Positions 21,970-25,464 of a DNA stretch of 25,464 bases are shown one piece after another; position 1 is the first letter of the stretch; each line of letters begins with the position of its first letter. The DNA comes from CAZCAC01 sp964496575 (lineage in GTDB: Bacteria; Planctomycetota; UBA1135; GCA-002686595). The stretch is taken from contig CAZCAC010000128.1 of assembly GCA_964496575.1 (NCBI GenBank), forward strand, positions 1 through 25,464, given 5' to 3'. The position numbers and the translations under genes are program-made. The notes under the pieces were generated by a model. That model did not search any database, was not told where the DNA came from, and saw nothing but the letters and a program-made list of their open reading frames with translations.

Positions 21970-23589
21970 CTATTCCTCCTCGACCCTCAGCTGCGCCAGT
22001 CCAGCGTAGTCGGGAGCGATCCGGGCCGCGCGGAAGATCCCGCTCGGACCTCCACCGCCAGGGCCACGGCCACCCGGACCACGGCCACCCGGGCTCTCGC
22101 CACCAGGGCCGCGGTCACGCCCGCCAGGATCGGGCGGACCACCGCGTCGTCCGTCGCCGCGCTCCGGCCGTCTCGTCCCGAAGGGGCTGTAGTAGTCCCA
22201 CACGATCTCGCCGTCACCGGTCACCTCGAAGACACGGCTCTGCGCGCCCGAGCAGATCAGGGTGTTGCCGCCCGGCAGTCGCTCCGCGCCGGAGATGAAC
22301 GAGGAGAAGAAGCTCTCGTCGCCCGTCGACCAGGTCCAGGCCAGCTCGTCGGGACCGAAGGCCTTGCCCGCTTCCCGGGTGAATCCCCGCTCCGGATCGA
22401 ACGGGAGGACGATCTCGTCGACCGAGGAGTAGCGCCCGTCGGGACGTTCCGTGCCGTTGTTGAAGATGGTCACGCGCAGCTCTCCGGCCTTCTCGCCCTC
22501 GACCCAGCGCGCATCGTGCTGGCGGAAGAACCTCTGATCATTGATCCCGCCCGCTCCGTAGGTACGCGGATTGCCCCAGCGGTAGAGGAGATCACCACCA
22601 CGCCCGAAACGACCCCCCTCGCTGCCGGCGGCCTCCTTCGTGGTCGTCGAGTGGTCGATCACCCAAAGCTCGCTCAGGCTGTGCACGCTGAGGAGGATCA
22701 GGTCGTACTCGGCGTGATACTCGACCGAGTTGGTGTGCAGCCAGTCGGAGCCGCTCCACCGCCCGTCTCGCCGGCGACGGCTCCGCTCTTCCGCTTCGTC
22801 CTCGTCATCGCCGACGTAGCCGAGCTCACGCATCTTCCTCAGCACCTCTTCTTGCCGGCGGCGCGACTCCTCGTCCATCGGCGGCTCGGAGCGGTGGTCG
22901 GCGTTGATGTCGATCCGCTCGGGATGTGCGGTGACATCGCCGTAATTGTCGGCGTCGGGATCGAAGTCCTGGATCAGGTGATCGAATGCGCGCCACTTCC
23001 AGACGATCTCGCCACCGTCGGGGCGGATCGGCTTCACTTCGAAGATCACGTCGGGCCAGAAGCCACTCTCGCCTACCATTCGAGGATCGCGGCCGGCGTC
23101 GATGGCCTCCTGGCGCGTCCTCGCCTCGTAGGAGATCACCAGCACATTGCCGTTCGGCAGCGGCTCGATGTCGTGGTGTTGCAGCCCCTTCTCATCGCTG
23201 ACCGAGTAGTCCCACCGGACCGTCCCGTCCCAGGCTTGCTCCTGGATCCTGCCGCCCGTCCCGCCGCCGCGGAAGATCGGATTGTCCGCGACGTGGCAGC
23301 AGCGCAGGAGGTGACCGTTCTCCAGCAGGTAGACGGCGTTGCCGGGACGATACTCGCTCGGCCACTCGTGCACGACCTCGCCGTCCAGGTCGATGAGATA
23401 GGTACTGGTGGATTGCAGCGGGGTGAAGAGCGTGTAGCCCTCGAACGCTCCCTCGGCCCGGAGCTGCAGTCCCCTGGGCAGCTCCTCCCTCGGCCCGGCG
23501 CGGTCGGGACGATCCGGGCGCTGGGCGAGAGAGGTCGACGGGAGCAGGAGGACGGCGAGTGCGAGCGTGGCGCTGTGGAGGTGCTTCAT
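21970..23589 (-). CDS. Arylsulfotransferase-like secreted protein (ASST family)
   Basis: A 539-residue exported protein. The signal peptide is MKHLHSATLALAVLLLPSTS ending in SLAQ. The rest follows the ASST/Arylsulfotran pattern, a beta-propeller enzyme that moves sulfate between phenols: GYTLFTPLQSTSTYLIDLDG, LENGHLLRCCHV, HHDIEPLPNGNVLVISYEA, YGDVTAHPERIDIN, DLLYRWGNPRTYGAGG, QHDARWVEG, SGAERLPGGNTLICSG. His residues in HHD, HT and QHD segments are candidates for the active site. Activity is not proven for this branch, so other roles are possible. Oddities are a charged insert (RRRQEEVLRKMRELG...DDEDEAEERSRRRR) and a Gly/Pro/Arg-rich stretch near the C-terminus (22045-22180). It may share the sulfur theme with the importer downstream. 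There is no clear Shine-Dalgarno; TAACCT lies 6 bases before the ATG. Confidence 0.8.
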   Translation of the reverse strand: MKHLHSATLALAVLLLPSTSLAQRPDRPDRAGPREELPRGLQLRAEGAFEGYTLFTPLQSTSTYLIDLDGEVVHEWPSEYRPGNAVYLLENGHLLRCCHVADNPIFRGGGTGGRIQEQAWDGTVRWDYSVSDEKGLQHHDIEPLPNGNVLVISYEARTRQEAIDAGRDPRMVGESGFWPDVIFEVKPIRPDGGEIVWKWRAFDHLIQDFDPDADNYGDVTAHPERIDINADHRSEPPMDEESRRRQEEVLRKMRELGYVGDDEDEAEERSRRRRDGRWSGSDWLHTNSVEYHAEYDLILLSVHSLSELWVIDHSTTTKEAAGSEGGRFGRGGDLLYRWGNPRTYGAGGINDQRFFRQHDARWVEGEKAGELRVTIFNNGTERPDGRYSSVDEIVLPFDPERGFTREAGKAFGPDELAWTWSTGDESFFSSFISGAERLPGGNTLICSGAQSRVFEVTGDGEIVWDYYSPFGTRRPERGDGRRGGPPDPGGRDRGPGGESPGGRGPGGRGPGGGGPSGIFRAARIAPDYAGLAQLRVEEE

Positions 23590-23595
23590 GGTAGT

Positions 23596-23601
23596 AGGTT
23601 A
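23596..23601 (-). promoter_or_regulatory. Candidate -10 box for a leaderless transcript
   Basis: TAACCT fits TAnnnT and ends exactly 6 bases before the ATG of the arylsulfotransferase-like gene. Confidence 0.35.
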
Positions 23602-23669
23602 CGGAGACCGAGGGGCTTCGTTACCCATCCTGTCGCGGCCGGTGGGTTTCGTGTTGCGAATCGACATCC

Positions 23670-23768
23670 GGTTCGGTACCTGGTCAGAATCCGCCGCCAT
23701 CACCGAACGACTCGGCATTCGCCGAGTACAACGAGGAAGGCGGCGGAATCTGAACAGGTGCCGGAACC
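23670..23768. repeat. Long nested inverted repeat between the META-domain and arylsulfotransferase-like genes
   Basis: Bases 23670-23698 and 23739-23768 are near-perfect reverse complements over about 29 bases: GGTTCGGTACCTGGTCAGA against GGTTCCGGCACCTGTTCAGA, both ending in TCCGCCGCC. Inside, ACTCGGC (23710-23716) and GCCGAGT (23721-23727) form a second perfect stem. The element starts 5 bases after the META-gene stop on the minus strand. It could be a large terminator, a structured RNA or a small non-autonomous mobile element. Confidence 0.6.
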
Positions 23769-23773
23769 GTCGC

Positions 23774-24217
23774 TCACTTAGCGCGGAAGCCCCGCCGACC
23801 CAGCTCGGTGAAGATCGACAGCTCGGTGCCGGAGATCGCGTAGAAACGCGCACCCTGCAGGTGCTCGAGGAAGGTCGATTCGAGCTTCATCCGCTCCGGC
23901 GGACCGGCCATACGGGTGGTGATCAGCGGAGAGAAGGTGAGCTGCTCGGCCGGCTCGAGGGTGCAACTCCCCGTGAAGCGATTGACCCCGGAAAAGCCGG
24001 AGACCTGCACGGTGTCCCCCTTGGCCTCGAGGCGGAGGGTCGGTGGTTCGTCCACGTCGAGTGAATTGCCGGGCACCGCACCGGAGGCGATCGAGGTGAG
24101 GACCCACTCGGTCCGCAGCAGCGGCGCCGGCGGCGCGTTGGGCCCGGTGGAGTCGGCCGACCGGCAGGCCAGGAGCGGGAGCAGGGCGAGGCAGGCGGCG
24201 ATGGCGGGGATCTTCAT
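23774..24217 (-). CDS. META-domain (HslJ-like) lipoprotein
   Basis: A 147-residue protein. The N-terminus MKIPAIAACLALLPLLAC is a lipoprotein signal with lipobox LLAC, so it is probably membrane-anchored outside the cytoplasm. The remainder is one META domain, with the characteristic GVNRFTGSC, LTFSPLITTRMAGP, ERMKLESTFLEHL and FYAISGTELSIFTELG. In HslJ-like proteins the domain is linked to heat or novobiocin resistance, but the molecular role is unknown. It is divergent from the proline dehydrogenase gene across 81 bases. No Shine-Dalgarno is seen; TAAACT lies 6 bases before the ATG. Confidence 0.85.
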   Translation of the reverse strand: MKIPAIAACLALLPLLACRSADSTGPNAPPAPLLRTEWVLTSIASGAVPGNSLDVDEPPTLRLEAKGDTVQVSGFSGVNRFTGSCTLEPAEQLTFSPLITTRMAGPPERMKLESTFLEHLQGARFYAISGTELSIFTELGRRGFRAK

Positions 24218-24223
24218 CGCCGC

Positions 24224-24229
24224 AGTTTA
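24224..24229 (-). promoter_or_regulatory. Candidate -10 box for the META-domain gene
   Basis: TAAACT (4 of 6 match to TATAAT) ends 6 bases before the ATG, as expected for a leaderless mRNA. No -35 match. Confidence 0.4.
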
Positions 24230-24284
24230 CGGAATTGCCGCGGAGACCCCCCTCTCTTCCCTCGACGGCACCGGACCTCGAGGC

Positions 24285-24290
24285 TATTCT
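24285..24290 (+). promoter_or_regulatory. Candidate -10 box for the proline dehydrogenase gene
   Basis: TATTCT (4 of 6) ends 8 bases before the ATG at 24299, with no ribosome site between. Transcription would begin at about the A of ATG. Confidence 0.4.
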
Positions 24291-24298
24291 CCCGCGCC

Positions 24299-25201
24299 AT
24301 GGGCATTCTCGACCGCGCCGCCGTCGCCACGCTCCCGCTGGTCCCCGGTCCGCTGATGCGGATCGTGGCGGGCCGGTACATCGCCGGGGAAGAGCTGGAA
24401 GATGCGTTGAAGCAGCTCGCCGAGTACCGTTCGGAGGGTTTTGCCGGCGTGCTCGACTCGCTGGGCGAGGAGACGGCGACGGCGGCGGAGGCGCGGCTGG
24501 TCACCGAGGAGTACTGCCAGGGCGCCACCGCGCTGGCCGACCGGGAGCTCGACTCGTACGTCTCGATCAAGCCGACGCACGTGGGTCTTCACCTCTCCGA
24601 GGAGCTCGCTCACGAGTGCTACGCGAAGGTCGCGCGCCACTGCGCCGAGCTGGGCCAGCGAATGCGCGTCGAGATGGAGGATAGGGCGACCACCGACGGC
24701 ACGCTGCGAGTCTTCGAGCGCCTTCGCGCCGAGTTCGACAACGTCGGCATCGTCCTGCAGGCGCGCTTGTTCCGCACCCCGGCCGACATCGACGCGCTGG
24801 CTCCGGGCGATCTGTCGGTGCGCATGGTCAAGGGCATCTACCTGGAACCCCCGGCGGTCGCTCACACGGACCCCGAGCCGATTCGCGAGGCGTTCATCGC
24901 CTGCACCCGGAAGCTGTTCGAACGCGGTGCGCACGTGGCCTTGGCGACACACGACGGCGGTCTCGCGCAGCGGCTACTGGCCCTGGTGGAGGAGCTGCAG
25001 GTTCCCGAGGATCGCTTCGAGTTCGAGGTGCTGATGGGCATCCAGCACCACCTGTGGGAGGAGTGGCGCGACGCGGGTCACAAGGTCCGCGTTTACGTTC
25101 CCTACGGCCGCTGCTGGCGTGCGTACAGCACTCGTCGCCTCAAGAAGAACCCGGAGATCTTCCGGCATGTGACGCGGCAGCTCTTGTTCGGCGAGAGCTG
25201 A
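24299..25201 (+). CDS. Proline dehydrogenase (monofunctional, FAD-dependent)
   Basis: A 300-residue enzyme oxidising L-proline to pyrroline-5-carboxylate with FAD, passing electrons to quinones; normally membrane-peripheral in the cytoplasm. It is a single TIM-barrel domain of the usual length for monofunctional forms. Motifs are VSIKPTHVGLHLS, VEMEDRATTDGTL, IVLQARLFRTPADIDAL, VRMVKGIYLEPP, ALATHDGG, FEFEVLMGI and the C-terminal YVPYGRCWRAYSTRRLKKNP, whose Arg pair binds the proline carboxylate. The downstream enzyme, P5C dehydrogenase, is not in this window. It is divergent from the META-domain gene and followed by a hairpin and tandem repeats. Confidence 0.93.
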   Translation: MGILDRAAVATLPLVPGPLMRIVAGRYIAGEELEDALKQLAEYRSEGFAGVLDSLGEETATAAEARLVTEEYCQGATALADRELDSYVSIKPTHVGLHLSEELAHECYAKVARHCAELGQRMRVEMEDRATTDGTLRVFERLRAEFDNVGIVLQARLFRTPADIDALAPGDLSVRMVKGIYLEPPAVAHTDPEPIREAFIACTRKLFERGAHVALATHDGGLAQRLLALVEELQVPEDRFEFEVLMGIQHHLWEEWRDAGHKVRVYVPYGRCWRAYSTRRLKKNPEIFRHVTRQLLFGES

Positions 25202-25214
25202 GGCCGCGGTGGAT

Positions 25215-25232
25215 GCCGGGAATCCTCCCGGC
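25215..25232 (+). terminator. Hairpin terminator after proline dehydrogenase
   Basis: GCCGGGA (25215-25221) and TCCCGGC (25226-25232) form a perfect 7-pair stem with loop ATCC, 13 bases after the stop codon. No T-tract. Confidence 0.55.
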
Positions 25233-25235
25233 AAT

Positions 25236-25464
25236 CGGACACAGAGGGAACAGAGATCACGGCGGTTTCACACGGAGCTCACAGAGAGGCGGAGTGACAC
25301 GGAGGGAACAGAGGTCACGGTGAGTTCGCGAAGGAAACAGAGACCACGGAGGTTTCAGATTGGTTTCGACACGGAGGGAACAGAGGTCACGGTGAGTTCG
25401 CGAAGGAATACAGAGACCACGGAGGTTTCAGATTGGTTTCGACACGGAGGGAACAGAGGTCACG
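25236..25464. repeat. Tandem repeats of 72/73 bases, with degenerate short units before them
   Basis: GACACGGAGGGAACAGAGG starts at 25296, 25368 and 25441, spacings of 72 and 73 bases. The difference is one extra T (GAAACAG against GAATACAG). Each unit also contains CACGGTGAGTTCGCGAAGGA and CCACGGAGGTTTCAGATTGG. Within and before the array, shorter motifs of the form CACGGAGG/ACAGAG recur every 10-20 bases, as in 25240-25290. No ORF is supported. The array runs off the window end, so its total length is unknown. Confidence 0.85.

Noticed and set aside
22780..22850. Sulfatase C-terminus motif (LRKMRELGYVG) inside the arylsulfotransferase-like gene
   Set aside because: It lies mid-protein in a charged insert with ASST-type motifs on both sides; no sulfatase catalytic motif is present.
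25296..25464. CRISPR array
   Set aside because: The whole 72-base unit repeats with no variable spacers and there are no cas genes.

Overview
The window is high-GC DNA from a bacterium that looks like a member of the Planctomycetota or a similar high-GC relative. This is inferred from style, not from a marker gene. It has several Hanks-type Ser/Thr kinases, including one fused to a formylglycine-generating-enzyme-like domain and one in a sigma factor/kinase/TPR arrangement. It has an FG-GAP propeller protein with DxNxDGxxDxC calcium repeats and a cysteine-rich C-terminal domain of the kind common in planctomycete surface proteins. It has a GDDxY-repeat protein, and META-domain, PPC-domain and Arylsulfotran-type exported proteins. 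No rRNA, confident tRNA or CRISPR array is visible.

Layout. Bases 1-2400 are visibly less GC-rich and carry two paralogous kinases; the second is cut off in its activation segment. Bases 2400-6290 are a patchwork: a zinc-finger fragment fused in frame to an FG-GAP protein, a decayed IS91-type transposase, the C-terminus of a surface-type protein, and the last ~40 codons of a serpin. Next are a GDDxY-repeat protein (minus), a zinc alcohol dehydrogenase (plus) and a large unrecognised exported protein (plus). Bases 12392-15478 are a second patchwork: the N-terminus of a PPC-domain protein runs into the C-terminus of an ECF sigma factor, followed by a kinase with a frameshift and a further out-of-frame junction into its TPR region. 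A molybdopterin oxidoreductase follows on the plus strand.

Bases 17511-23589 are a minus-strand block. It holds an arylsulfotransferase-like secreted protein, a 400-base leader region with strong RNA-like structure, an outer-membrane porin, and a complete SsuABC/TauABC/NrtABC-type importer (lipoprotein, permease, ATPase) with tightly coupled genes. The likely theme is uptake of a small oxyanion or organosulfur compound: porin for the outer membrane, binding lipoprotein, then permease and ATPase. The window ends with a META-domain lipoprotein (minus), a divergent proline dehydrogenase (plus), and tandem 72/73-base repeats running off the end.

Two patterns cut across genes. First, five genes have a TAnnnT box 6-8 bases before a start codon, as expected for leaderless mRNAs; four of them have no clear Shine-Dalgarno, while several other genes in the window do. 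Second, most transcription units end in strong GC-rich hairpins without a T-tract.
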